From the NCBI RefSeq assembly GCF_045617425.1, contig NZ_JAZLIO010000003.1, forward strand, positions 1 through 64,000: a stretch of 64,000 nt of DNA, in the 5' to 3' direction. This DNA is from Carnobacterium_B sp045617425. Its GTDB lineage: Bacteria; Bacillota; Bacilli; Lactobacillales; Carnobacteriaceae. A program made the translations under genes and the position numbers. The notes under the pieces were generated by a model, which saw only the letters and a program-made list of their open reading frames with translations, was not told the origin of the DNA and made no database searches. The number at the start of each line of letters is the position of its first letter. The stretch's first letter is position 1. Shown in pieces: positions 44,744-53,215 of this stretch.

Positions 44744-44814
44744 GGGGTCTTGGTATAATGGGATTACGACTGGCTGGCAGCCAGTTAATACGGGTTCAAT
44801 TCCCGTAGACTCCA
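44744..44814 (+). tRNA. Atypical tRNA-Ala with GGC anticodon
   Basis: A 71-nt cloverleaf can be drawn by hand. The acceptor stem is GGGGTCT/AGACTCC, including the G3-U70 pair that marks tRNA-Ala, with A73 as discriminator. The D arm is short, about three pairs (GTA/TAC), with a GGG in the loop. The anticodon arm ACTGG/CCAGT has loop CTGGCAG, anticodon GGC. The variable loop has four bases and the T arm is ACGGG-TTCAATT-CCCGT. CCA is not encoded. It stands alone with its own promoter and terminator. It differs from the usual tRNA-Ala(UGC) of lactic bacteria; a degenerate or specialised tRNA is possible. Confidence 0.75.
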
Positions 44815-44830
44815 TCACAGAAATCATAAG

Positions 44831-44888
44831 AAGTCGTTAAAACGTTGAAGCAACATTATCTTTAAGACGTTTTAACGGCTTGTTTTTT
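44831..44888 (+). terminator. Terminator after the tRNA gene
   Basis: A 14-bp stem (AGTCGTTAAAACGT with ACGTTTTAACGGCT, one G-U pair) with a loop of about 21 bases, then six Ts. Confidence 0.82.
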
Positions 44889-45163
44889 CATTTCACGATT
44901 AAGTCCACGTTTGTTATTGGTTCTCTTAGATCATAAGGATTTCTTGAATGCCATCTAGCTTATGTAATGTAGTAAAGTCCTTTTCATGGTCATTTAGTCA
45001 TCCAAAATTATAAAATTAATAGACAACCTGTTAGATATTGGCAGGTGTAGATTTATAAAGGCAGAAAACTGCTGCACAAAAAGGGTATGTTTTAAAACAA
45101 CTATATATATTTATCTGATGATAAGGGTTACAATATAGGTAAAATCATAAAGGAGTGTTGATC
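44889..45163. other. Intergenic region after the tRNA gene
   Basis: About 275 AT-rich bases with no gene, RNA or repeat that I can recognise. AGGAGTG at 45151-45157 serves the next small gene. Confidence 0.5.
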
Positions 45164-45343
45164 ATGGATGATAAAGCAATAGAAATATTAGTGAAGATTT
45201 ACGATAAGCTTGATTATATTGCAGAAAAATTAGATGTAATTGAGGAATCTTCAGCATCTTCTGAAGGTGAATTAGAGCAAATTAAATTAACTTTAGATCG
45301 GTTTGAAGAATCGACGGGACCAGTAAATCCTAACATTGGATAA
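45164..45343 (+). CDS. Small hypothetical protein
   Basis: A 59-residue unrecognised protein (MDDKAIEILVKIYDKLDYIAEKLD...). I start at ATG 45164, eight bases after AGGAG. A TTG three codons upstream lies too near the Shine-Dalgarno. It is acidic and strongly helical, with heptad-like spacing of I, L and V up to about residue 50, then a short GPVNPNIG tail. It has no membrane segment. A coiled-coil or partner-binding role is possible, but nothing in the context points to one. Confidence 0.6.
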   Translation: MDDKAIEILVKIYDKLDYIAEKLDVIEESSASSEGELEQIKLTLDRFEESTGPVNPNIG

Positions 45344-45348
45344 AAAAT

Positions 45349-45379
45349 AAACCCTACCTCAATTAAGAGATAGGGTTTT
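45349..45379 (+). terminator. Hairpin after the 59-residue gene
   Basis: A stem of AACCCTA.CTC with GAG.TAGGGTT and a short loop; the T-run is only TTTTG. Confidence 0.65.
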
Positions 45380-45486
45380 GCTATGTCTTTTTTTTGCATC
45401 CCCATAAAAATTTTTATCTTATAGACTAGATTAATAGACTCTCCTACCTTGTATGCTAAAATAAAAATATAAGGAGGGATTTTCTT

Positions 45487-45989
<503 letters not shown>

Positions 45990-47771
45990 ATGACAGAAGG
46001 TAAAACTAACATTAGTACAGCTTCACTAAAAGTGATGGCAGGATGGGGAATAGATACAATTTATGGAATCCCTTCAGGAACTTTAGCCCCTTTAATGGAA
46101 GCTTTAGGTGATCAACAAGAAACAGATATCAAATTCCTTCAAGTAAAACATGAAGAAGTTGGAGCAATGGCAGCTGTAATGCAATGGAAATTCGGTGGAA
46201 AATTGGGTGTTTGTGTTGGATCAGGTGGCCCTGGTGCTTCTCACTTAATCAATGGTCTTTATGATGCTGCGATGGATAATACACCAGTTTTAGCTATCTT
46301 AGGATCTCGCCCTCAAAGAGAACTTAACATGGATGCGTTCCAAGAATTAAACCAAAATCCAATGTTTGATCATATCGCAGTATACAACCGTCGTGTTGCT
46401 TATGCTGAACAATTACCAAAATTGATAGACGACGCAATTCGTACTGCTATCTCTAAACGTGGAGTAGCTGTATTAGAAGTACCTGGTGATTTCGGTTACC
46501 ATGAAATCGATAACGATGCATTCTATTCTTCAGGCCACAGCTTCCGTGATTACGTTTCTTCTGCAATCAACGAAGCAGATATTGACGCAGCTGTTGAAGT
46601 ATTAAATAATTCTAAACGTGCTGTTATTTATGCAGGTATCGGAACTATGGGACATGGTCCAGCGGTTCAAGAATTATCTCGTAAACTTAAAGCTCCAGTT
46701 ATTACAACTGGTAAAAACTTTGAAACTTTCGATTACAACTTTGAAGGATTAACTGGTTCAACATACCGTGTTGGTTGGAAACCAGCTAACGAAGCTGTTA
46801 AAGAAGCAGATACCGTTCTTTTCGTTGGTTCAAACTTCCCATTTGCTGAAGTAGAAAATACTTTTGCAAATGTTGAAAACTTCATCCAAATCGACAACAA
46901 CCCAACAATGCTTGGTAAACGTCATAATGCAGATGTTGCTATTCTTGGAGATGCTGGTGAAGCAGTTCATTCATTACTTGAAAAAGTAACACCTGTTGAA
47001 GAATCAGCTTGGTGGAATGCTAACTTGAAAAACATTCAAAACTGGCGTGACTACATGACTAAGTTGGAAACAAAAGAAAATGGTCCGTTACAACTTTATC
47101 AAGTATACAATGCTATCAACAAACATGCTGACGAAGATGCAATCTATTCAATTGATGTTGGTAACTCAACTCAAACATCTATCCGTCACTTACACATGAC
47201 TCCTAAGAATATGTGGAGAACTTCTCCATTGTTTGCTTCTATGGGTATTGCACTTCCTGGTGGTATCGCTGCTAAGAACGTATATCCTAATCGTCAAGCT
47301 TTCAACTTAATGGGTGATGGTGCGTTTTCAATGAACTACCCAGATGTTGTTACTAACGTACGTTATAACATGCCAGTTATCAATGTAGTATTCACAAACA
47401 CTGAATATGGGTTCATCAAGAACAAATATGAAGATACAAACAAAAATACTTTTGGTACTGAATTTACTGATGTAGACTATGCTAAAATTGGAGATGCACA
47501 AGGTGCGGTTGGTTTCACAGTAAGCCGTATTGAAGACATGGATCAAGTAATGGCTGATGCTGTTAAAGCATATAAAGAAGGTAAAACAGTAGTAATCGAT
47601 GCTAAAATTACAAAAGAACGTCCAATTCCAGTGGAAACATTGAAATTAGATTCTAAATTGTATAGTGCAGAAGAAATTAAAGCTTACAAAGAAAAATATG
47701 AAGCTGAAGAATTGGTACCATTTAGTGAATTCTTAAAAGCTGAAGGTCTTGAATCTAAAGTATCTAAGTAA
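45990..47771 (+). CDS. spxB: Pyruvate oxidase (acetyl phosphate-forming)
   Basis: ThDP- and FAD-dependent flavoprotein that turns pyruvate, phosphate and O2 into acetyl phosphate, CO2 and H2O2. The 593 residues match SpxB/Pox. The ThDP-activating glutamate is in VKHEEVGAMAA (about residue 51), and the ThDP/Mg motif is GDGAFSMNYPDVVTNVRYN (about 447-465). The middle domain (about 195-340) binds FAD. It is codon-biased and has a strong AGGAGG. Acetate kinase in the same window can use the acetyl phosphate. Regulation by a palindrome upstream is proposed. Confidence 0.94.
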   Translation: MTEGKTNISTASLKVMAGWGIDTIYGIPSGTLAPLMEALGDQQETDIKFLQVKHEEVGAMAAVMQWKFGGKLGVCVGSGGPGASHLINGLYDAAMDNTPVLAILGSRPQRELNMDAFQELNQNPMFDHIAVYNRRVAYAEQLPKLIDDAIRTAISKRGVAVLEVPGDFGYHEIDNDAFYSSGHSFRDYVSSAINEADIDAAVEVLNNSKRAVIYAGIGTMGHGPAVQELSRKLKAPVITTGKNFETFDYNFEGLTGSTYRVGWKPANEAVKEADTVLFVGSNFPFAEVENTFANVENFIQIDNNPTMLGKRHNADVAILGDAGEAVHSLLEKVTPVEESAWWNANLKNIQNWRDYMTKLETKENGPLQLYQVYNAINKHADEDAIYSIDVGNSTQTSIRHLHMTPKNMWRTSPLFASMGIALPGGIAAKNVYPNRQAFNLMGDGAFSMNYPDVVTNVRYNMPVINVVFTNTEYGFIKNKYEDTNKNTFGTEFTDVDYAKIGDAQGAVGFTVSRIEDMDQVMADAVKAYKEGKTVVIDAKITKERPIPVETLKLDSKLYSAEEIKAYKEKYEAEELVPFSEFLKAEGLESKVSK

Positions 47772-47800
47772 TTTTCTGATAGATAACTTATAGTTTAATA

Positions 47801-47841
47801 AAAAGGTGAGTCGCTGTGTTATAGCGACTCACCTTTTTTTT
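47801..47841 (+). terminator. Terminator after pyruvate oxidase
   Basis: A perfect 15-bp stem (AAAAGGTGAGTCGCT and its complement) with a 7-nt loop and a T-run. Confidence 0.94.
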
Positions 47842-47877
47842 AGACAGATTTTATGATTGTATGACAAATGGTGTGGA

Positions 47878-47898
47878 TGCTTCAAAATAAAATTTCTT
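47878..47898 (+). repeat. Dispersed 21-bp repeat, copy 2
   Basis: Identical over 21 bases (beginning TGCTTCAAAATAAA) to 21708-21728. It lies about 37 bases past the pyruvate oxidase terminator, at the edge of the decayed region. Confidence 0.6.
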
Positions 47899-48114
47899 CT
47901 GGAATGGACGGGTTTGCTTGTGGAGCCATGAGACCTCCTGTAAGCCTGTAGTCTTATAGACTTTCAATCTTAAAATAAACCGTAATCGCTGAAGGTTAAA
48001 GGTTTATAATTCTCATTGAATCCTATACAGGGCTACAAGCAACTCTATTCCTCCAGCAATATTTGGTGAATAGTTTGATTCATCTATCAACCCTAAAATT
48101 ATAGACTCAATTTT
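47899..48114. other. Non-coding stretch upstream of the GNAT remnant
   Basis: About 215 bases with stops in all frames. They may include decayed upstream parts of the acetyltransferase gene, but I cannot align any part with confidence. Confidence 0.5.
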
Positions 48115-48327
48115 ATAAAGAAGTTAGTACAGGGTACCGTTAAGCAAGCTGTACAAAGAGGTTGTAAAACAATTGAAGTAGGGACAGGGAATTCTAGTTT
48201 AGGTCAATTAACCTTGTATCAAACATGTAGTTTTAAAATTGCAGGAGTAGATAGTGATTTCTTTATTGGCACACACTATCCAGATGAGATCTTTGAGAAT
48301 TGGATTCAATGTAGAGATAGGGTGTGA
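48115..48327 (+). pseudogene. C-terminal remnant of a GNAT acetyltransferase
   Basis: An open stretch of 70 codons without a start reads IKKLVQGTVKQAVQRGCKTI, then EVGTGNSSLGQLTLYQTC and further DSDFFIG...YPDEIFENWIQCRD, ending at a stop at 48325. This is the C-terminal half of a YvbK-like GCN5-related acetyltransferase: coenzyme A loop (GxGKxL-like, partly kept), the EVGTGNSS block and the conserved IFENxIQCRD end. The N-terminal half is missing or unrecognisable, so the gene is dead. It marks the left side of an island of gene decay. Confidence 0.75.
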
Positions 48328-48422
48328 TTAATACAGTATTTATAGAAAAAAATAAATAATCATATATTCTTAGTATTATTGTAGTAAAATAGTAGCAACA
48401 TACTTGAAAGGAAATTGCGAAA

Positions 48423-48767
48423 ATGGATTTTAAAAGATTAATTCTATCTTCAAAGAATTAATTCTATAGATTTTCGAATAACTACAACGACCTTGCACAT
48501 ATGTTATTAACTGGTAATTCTAAAAAGTTCCTAATAGTTTTGGTGAAGATCTCTATGATGATGGATTATTGGGGTTTAAACCTAATATATAAGTTAATAA
48601 AGTTAGTTTTTTTATTCAGACCAAGAAATTGAGTTTAATTACCTAGTAAAGAAAGTCTTTTTGAAGCTCTTTTTGAATTAGCTGAAAAAATTAATAGTTA
48701 TTTTAATTCTAGTATTGACATAAAAGTACCCTCAACTTTTAATGGTAATAATATAACCCAAAACTAA
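48423..48767 (+). pseudogene. Decayed open reading frame, family unknown
   Basis: ATG 48423 follows GAAAGGAAA and begins MDFKRLILSSKN, then a stop. The same frame continues NYNDLAHMLLTGNSKKF. With a frame change it reads NSFGEDLYDDGLLGFKPN, another stop, and finally PSKESLFEALFELAEKINSY and the rest to a TAA ending at 48767. The protein-like composition over several blocks suggests a gene killed by at least three mutations. I cannot place it in a family. It lies directly upstream of the GIY-YIG/helicase gene. Confidence 0.45.
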
Positions 48768-48965
48768 TGTTTGATAATTAATTTTGGAGCATAAGATAAT
48801 GAAATTTGTTTGTTAAATTGCGCTTGAAGAGAAGTAATATGACAACTAACGTTTAGGTACCATTTATTCTAAAGTGATATTAATTTAAATGCGAGCATAG
48901 AATTGGAATAAACTGAGAAAAGTTATTGTAGTAATAAGTTTGTGCTTTGAGAGGAATGTGAAGAA
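48768..48965. other. AT-rich leader of the GIY-YIG/helicase gene
   Basis: About 200 bases with no reading frame. It should hold the promoter of the next gene; no strong -35/-10 pair is evident. GAGAGGAATG is the Shine-Dalgarno. Confidence 0.5.
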
Positions 48966-50729
48966 ATGAGTAAAATCTCTAATCCAGTCATCTATGAAAC
49001 AGATTATAGCTACGAAGCAGTGAAAAGTTTAGAAAGTGGAATTCTTCAAGAAGAAGGTGTTAATGCAAAATACCTATTGGATTATCCCACGGTTTACATC
49101 GTTCATGATGAAAAAAAGAGTCGCGAATTTTCAGTTTACATCGGAGAAACTTCTGATATAAGACAAAGAACCAAACAACATCTTATTGAAGATCCCAAAA
49201 AACGGGAAGATTGGGAAAGCCTCGCAAAGTCTGATGATTCAAAAATGTACATAATAGGCCATGATTATTTTAATAAATCATTGACATTAGATATTGAAAA
49301 TAAATTAATGATGTATATGTCTAGTATCGATTCGGTTCAATCCGTGTATAATCGAAGAACCAATCAACAAAAAGAGTATTATACGGTAGATAAATTAGAT
49401 GAGATTTTTTCTAAGATTTGGAGAAAATTAAGAAAAAAGAATAAAACTCTTTTCCCTGTTGAAAAAATAATCAAAGACTCTGCTCTATTTAAAGCTTCGC
49501 CATTTCATAAACTAAGTGATGAACAAATCCAAGCTAAGGATAAAGTTATCTTAAAAATTATGGAGGCTTTAACGAGAAACCAGTCAGGAGAATTGATTTT
49601 AGTAACAGGAGAAGCTGGTTCAGGTAAAACAGTTTTAATGAGCAGTCTCTTTTACGAATTAAAACAGCTAGCTCAAGAAGAGTCAGAAAATATTGTTTTA
49701 CAAGACGCAAATAGTTATTTGTTGGTAAATCATGAGCAACAGTTGAAAGTTTATCAACAAATTGCAAATAAATTAGGTATTATGTCTAAGAAAATGCCTA
49801 ATTTAGTCAGCAAACCAACTACGTTTATCAATAATCATACTCCAAAGGAAAAAGCAGATGTTGTTATTGTAGATGAGGCTCATTTGTTATGGACACAAGG
49901 TAAGCAATCTTATAGAGGAAAGAATCAACTGTATGATTTAATGGAGAGGGCAAAAGTAGTGGTAGCGGTATTTGATATCAATCAAGTTCTCACTACTGAA
50001 CAATATTGGGAAGAAGAAGAACTGCTTACTTTAGAACATGAGGCGAATTTAAAAGGAAATTTTATCCATTTAGAAAATCAAATGAGGATTAACGCGAGTC
50101 AGAGCACTATTAATTGGATAAGGTCGATGATTGATGATAGAAAAATTAATCCTATTCTCAAGGATATTAAAGGATATGATTTGAAAATCTTTAATCATCC
50201 TAAAGAGTTATATGAAGCTATTAGAGAAAAAGCAAAAGATGAAAATTCAGGTATTTCCCGAATTACTGCAACATTTGATTGGGAGTACGTTGATAAGAGA
50301 AAACCAGAAAAAGATGATTATTGGAGAGTTAAGATAGGGGATTGGTCTCTACCTTGGAATCTACAACTGCCTCAAATGAAGGAGCAAAAGAGAAAGAATA
50401 GAAACCTTTCTTGGGCAGAACAAGAACAAACTATTTATGAAGTGGGTTCTACATTTACTATTCAAGGATTTGATCTAAATTATGCAGGTGTGATTATAGG
50501 TCCTTCTGTAAAATATAGAAATGGAGAAATCGTATTCGATAGAAATTTCAGTCAAAACAAAAAAGCTACTCGCCAAAGAACATTAAAGAACGGAAAAAAA
50601 GAACAGTTTTCTGATATGTTGTTAAAAAACGAATTAAATGTGCTTTTAACAAGAGGAGTAAATGGTTTATATATTTACGCGGTAGATGAGGAACTTCAAA
50701 AAGCGCTAATAAATGCAGCAAAGGGGTAA
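48966..50729 (+). CDS. GIY-YIG nuclease fused to a DUF2075 / Schlafen group 3-type helicase
   Basis: Two-domain protein, 587 residues. Residues about 43-72 form a GIY-YIG-type nuclease core (TVYIVHDEKK... then VYIGETSDIRQRTKQH), with the catalytic Arg and later Glu region plausible. From about 190 on is an SF1 helicase/ATPase of the DUF2075 (SLFN-g3) family: Walker A GEAGSGKT (about 215-222), Walker B DEAH (303-306), an arginine-containing NQMRIN, and UvrD-like FTIQGFDLNYAGVIIG and NVLLTRGVNGLYIY. It overlaps the frame before a MazG-like gene by almost no distance. The pair looks like an anti-phage or nucleic-acid quality module; function is inference. Confidence 0.85.
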   Translation: MSKISNPVIYETDYSYEAVKSLESGILQEEGVNAKYLLDYPTVYIVHDEKKSREFSVYIGETSDIRQRTKQHLIEDPKKREDWESLAKSDDSKMYIIGHDYFNKSLTLDIENKLMMYMSSIDSVQSVYNRRTNQQKEYYTVDKLDEIFSKIWRKLRKKNKTLFPVEKIIKDSALFKASPFHKLSDEQIQAKDKVILKIMEALTRNQSGELILVTGEAGSGKTVLMSSLFYELKQLAQEESENIVLQDANSYLLVNHEQQLKVYQQIANKLGIMSKKMPNLVSKPTTFINNHTPKEKADVVIVDEAHLLWTQGKQSYRGKNQLYDLMERAKVVVAVFDINQVLTTEQYWEEEELLTLEHEANLKGNFIHLENQMRINASQSTINWIRSMIDDRKINPILKDIKGYDLKIFNHPKELYEAIREKAKDENSGISRITATFDWEYVDKRKPEKDDYWRVKIGDWSLPWNLQLPQMKEQKRKNRNLSWAEQEQTIYEVGSTFTIQGFDLNYAGVIIGPSVKYRNGEIVFDRNFSQNKKATRQRTLKNGKKEQFSDMLLKNELNVLLTRGVNGLYIYAVDEELQKALINAAKG

Positions 50730-50736
50730 AAAAGGG

Positions 50737-51078
50737 ATGAATAATGAGAAAAGCAGTATGGAAAAGGTAAATAAGTTCAGAGATGATAGAGATTGGCGAC
50801 AGTTTCATAATGAAAAAGACTTAGCCATATCTATTTCTTTAGAGGCGTCAGAATTACTTGAATTATTTCAGTGGAAATCGTCAGAAGAAGTAAAAGAAAC
50901 CAACTTAGAACGGATTAAGGAAGAATTAGCAGATGTATTGATTTATTCTCATATGTTAGCAGATAACCTTAATTTAAATATCGATTCAATCATTGATGAA
51001 AAGCTGCAAAAAAACAATGAAAAATACCCTTTAAGTAAGAGTAAGGGGAAGAATAATAAATATACTGACTTTGAGTAA
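50737..51078 (+). CDS. MazG-like nucleotide pyrophosphohydrolase
   Basis: All-alpha NTP pyrophosphatase of the RS21-C6/MazG type, 113 residues from ATG 50737 (MNNEKSSMEKVNKFRDDRDW). An ATG eight codons upstream overlaps the previous gene and has a weaker site. The metal-binding acids are in ISLEASELLELFQW (EExxE-like pattern) and IKEELADVLIYSHMLAD (ExxD). It cleaves (d)NTPs or odd nucleotides to monophosphates in known relatives. It starts seven bases after the helicase gene ends, so the two are one transcript. A nucleotide-depletion or signalling role next to the nuclease-helicase is possible. Confidence 0.88.
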   Translation: MNNEKSSMEKVNKFRDDRDWRQFHNEKDLAISISLEASELLELFQWKSSEEVKETNLERIKEELADVLIYSHMLADNLNLNIDSIIDEKLQKNNEKYPLSKSKGKNNKYTDFE

Positions 51079-51090
51079 GAGTAGTATTTA

Positions 51091-51127
51091 AAAAGCCAAT
51101 AAGCAGAAAATTGCTTGTTGGCTTTTT
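51091..51127 (+). terminator. Terminator after the MazG-like gene
   Basis: A stem of AAAAGCCAATAAGCA with a near-perfect complement (TGCTTGTTGGCTTTT, one G-U pair), short loop, then Ts. Confidence 0.88.
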
Positions 51128-51135
51128 GTTGACAG

Positions 51136-52329
51136 TTATTTTCCGTGACAGTGTTTGTATTTCTTTCCGCTACCACAAGGACAAGGCTCATTTCGGCCAA
51201 CTTTTTTTTATTTGGATAGTTTCTTGCTTTCCAACGTTCTTATTCATACAAGGAACAACATTATTAGGAACGGGAGATAATGTATTATGACTTTCAATTA
51301 TTTCGCATGGCGTATGGCCTCGGTTTGATCATTTGCGTGAGTGGTTGTTTAAATTTGAATATAGATAACTAAATTCTTCTAAGTCTTTTGCACCATCAAA
51401 AACAATGCCAAATTGACTGTCTAGTTCTTCAACTAAACCCCGCATGCCTAAATCAAATTTAATATAAACCATAATCATATCCATGACAGCTAAAAGTTTT
51501 TTTGAACTCAACAATTTAGAGAAAAATCGCTTCATTTTCTTGTATTGAGCAGTTCGCTCGTCGAATTCATGTTTAGCAAAATAGTTAATATCAGCTTTTG
51601 TTGGTTGGTAATAATCGTGGTGTGAAGAACTCGACATGAAAAAGGGCACTTCATTTTCATCCATATCAGAATTATCAAAAATGCATTCTAGATTATCTGT
51701 AAATCTTAATCGTTCATTAAGCCAAGCTAACCCAATTTATTCAAACAATAATTCGTTAAGTTCTAATGCATATTGTTTGTTGTGTTGAGTCCATACTTTT
51801 AAGAAAAAGTACGTTTCAAAAGCACCGTACAAGTTCATAAGCCCTCTATGTATGCATGGAGTAGATTTTTTCTTTTATGTTCTTCTTTAAAATCAGGATC
51901 ATCAATAAAGTTTTGCAGTATTTCTTTTGTCTCGTTTGGCAGTACTAGGGTATAAGTATCTTCGTAATAAAATAAGAAGACCCAGTGAAAATAAAGTAAA
52001 TCAAATAAGTCCGGATTTTTGCGGGAGAAAGGAATGAGATCGATTTCTTTCGGACCATTCATCAGTTCTTTTAATAGTTGAATGTTATCTTTTGGTTGAA
52101 AAGATAATTGATGCTGGCTTTTAAGAGATAGTTCTTTGAAGAAATCTTCGGCAATAACGGTTTTTGTTTTACTACGACGTTCTTTATAACGAAGGTCAGT
52201 AGCTATTGAAATCATATCTTCTTTTGAACAAGTCGTTAGACATTTCGTAAAAGAAAAGACCGGTTTGTGCAAAATAATGATGTGAACATATAGTTCATCA
52301 TGCGTTTCTTGAGTGAGTTCTTCTGACAT
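51136..52329 (-). pseudogene. Broken SEC-C motif protein gene
   Basis: One former gene of roughly 390 codons, now in pieces on the minus strand. The first part (52329-51835, MSEELTQETHDELYVHI...) ends HAYIEGL; the protein goes on in another frame as MNLYGAFETYFFLKVWTQHN, so one base is missing near 51840. An in-frame TAA near 51740 follows (LLFE-stop-IGLAWLNERL). The frame then runs through FFMSSSSHHDYY to a stop at 51329, and after another frame change ends VGRNEPCPCGSGKKYKHCHG, the zinc-binding SEC-C motif. At least three disabling changes make it a pseudogene. The intact function is unknown. Confidence 0.85.
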
Positions 52330-52371
52330 TTAGTCTGTTTCCTTTAGAAAAGTATTTGTTCTTTTAATAAT

Positions 52372-53076
52372 CTAAAAATTATTCCCCTGCACAAAGAATT
52401 GAGCCTCTTCGTAATGGTATTTGATATTGGAATAGTTGAATGGACGACCACTGCTTAAATAATAGATACTTTCAATTGTTAAAGAAGGGTCGTGTGTTTC
52501 CAACTGTAAATATGTTGCTTCTTCTTTATTTAATTTTCCAATACGCATAAATAAATCTGAAAAACGAATATTTATTTTTAGGTCCTCAGTTAAATAGTTG
52601 AAAATAGAATGACTGGCAATTTCTTTATTCAAATAAGGCACAATCGACTTGAGGTAATAGGATTCTTCCACACAAAAGGGACGTGATTCGATGTAGCGAA
52701 CGCGTTTAATGTAATAGATCGTTTCTTGGTCTGTGAGTTCAAGTATTTCTGTGACATTTGAAGGTGCTTCGATTTCTTTTAATTCAATGACTTTAGAAGA
52801 TAAATTGAATTCTCTAAAAATGCTATGGAACCCTTGAACATCCGTTAAATTCACAAAACCTTTGCGATGGCGTCCACGTACATACGTACCGCTGCCTCTA
52901 ACTTGATAGATAACGCCATTCGTCTCTAAAACTTCCAATGCTTTAATAATCGTGTTTTTACTGACTTCATATGTACCTTCTAATTCAGTGAGAGTAGGCA
53001 ATTTATGGCCACGTGTTAAATTATTTTCTTGAATGTAGGTATTGATTTTATTGGCGACTTCATGGTATTTGTTCAT
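52372..53076 (-). CDS. GntR-family transcriptional regulator (HutC/UTRA type)
   Basis: Repressor of 234 residues with an N-terminal winged helix-turn-helix (LPTLTELEGTYEVSKNTIIKALEVLE, about 22-50, in which NTIIKAL is the recognition part) and a C-terminal UTRA ligand-binding domain (FREFNLSSKVIELKEIEAPSNV...). It is divergent from the 6-phospho-beta-glucosidase gene, with a perfect 19-bp inverted repeat between them. It probably represses that gene and perhaps itself, and senses a phosphorylated beta-glucoside or its product. Ligand is inference. Confidence 0.9.
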   Translation of the reverse strand: MNKYHEVANKINTYIQENNLTRGHKLPTLTELEGTYEVSKNTIIKALEVLETNGVIYQVRGSGTYVRGRHRKGFVNLTDVQGFHSIFREFNLSSKVIELKEIEAPSNVTEILELTDQETIYYIKRVRYIESRPFCVEESYYLKSIVPYLNKEIASHSIFNYLTEDLKINIRFSDLFMRIGKLNKEEATYLQLETHDPSLTIESIYYLSSGRPFNYSNIKYHYEEAQFFVQGNNF

Positions 53077-53127
53077 TACTGTAGCTCCTTTATTTAGAAG
53101 TATAGCATATTTTAAATTGTAAGGGTA

Positions 53128-53191
53128 TTGACAAAGTGTATGGGTATAATTATGATGTAGTCATAGAAATGAAATTATACCCATACACTTT
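53128..53191 (+). promoter_or_regulatory. Promoter and double operator of the beta-glucosidase gene
   Basis: The promoter is TTGACA (53128-53133), 17 bases, TATGAT (53151-53156). AAAGTGTATGGGTATAATT (53133-53151) fills its spacer. The perfect inverted copy lies at 53173-53191, downstream of the start. The arms are 21 bases apart. This placement fits a repressor that blocks the promoter, most likely the divergent GntR-family protein. The arms could also form a hairpin in the mRNA leader. Confidence 0.75.
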
Positions 53192-53215
53192 TTGAGTAAA
53201 TAGGAGGATGTACAA

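Noticed and set aside
44741..44815. Reading the tRNA as tRNA-Gln or tRNA-Gly
   Set aside because: An acceptor beginning TGGGGTC resembles tRNA-Gln, but the D arm then fails to pair and the anticodon loop reads GGC. Shifting the acceptor by one base gives better pairing and the Ala markers.
47842..48114. Possible insertion-sequence end beside the 21-bp repeat
   Set aside because: No transposase frame, terminal inverted repeats or target duplication can be seen; only the short repeat is reported.
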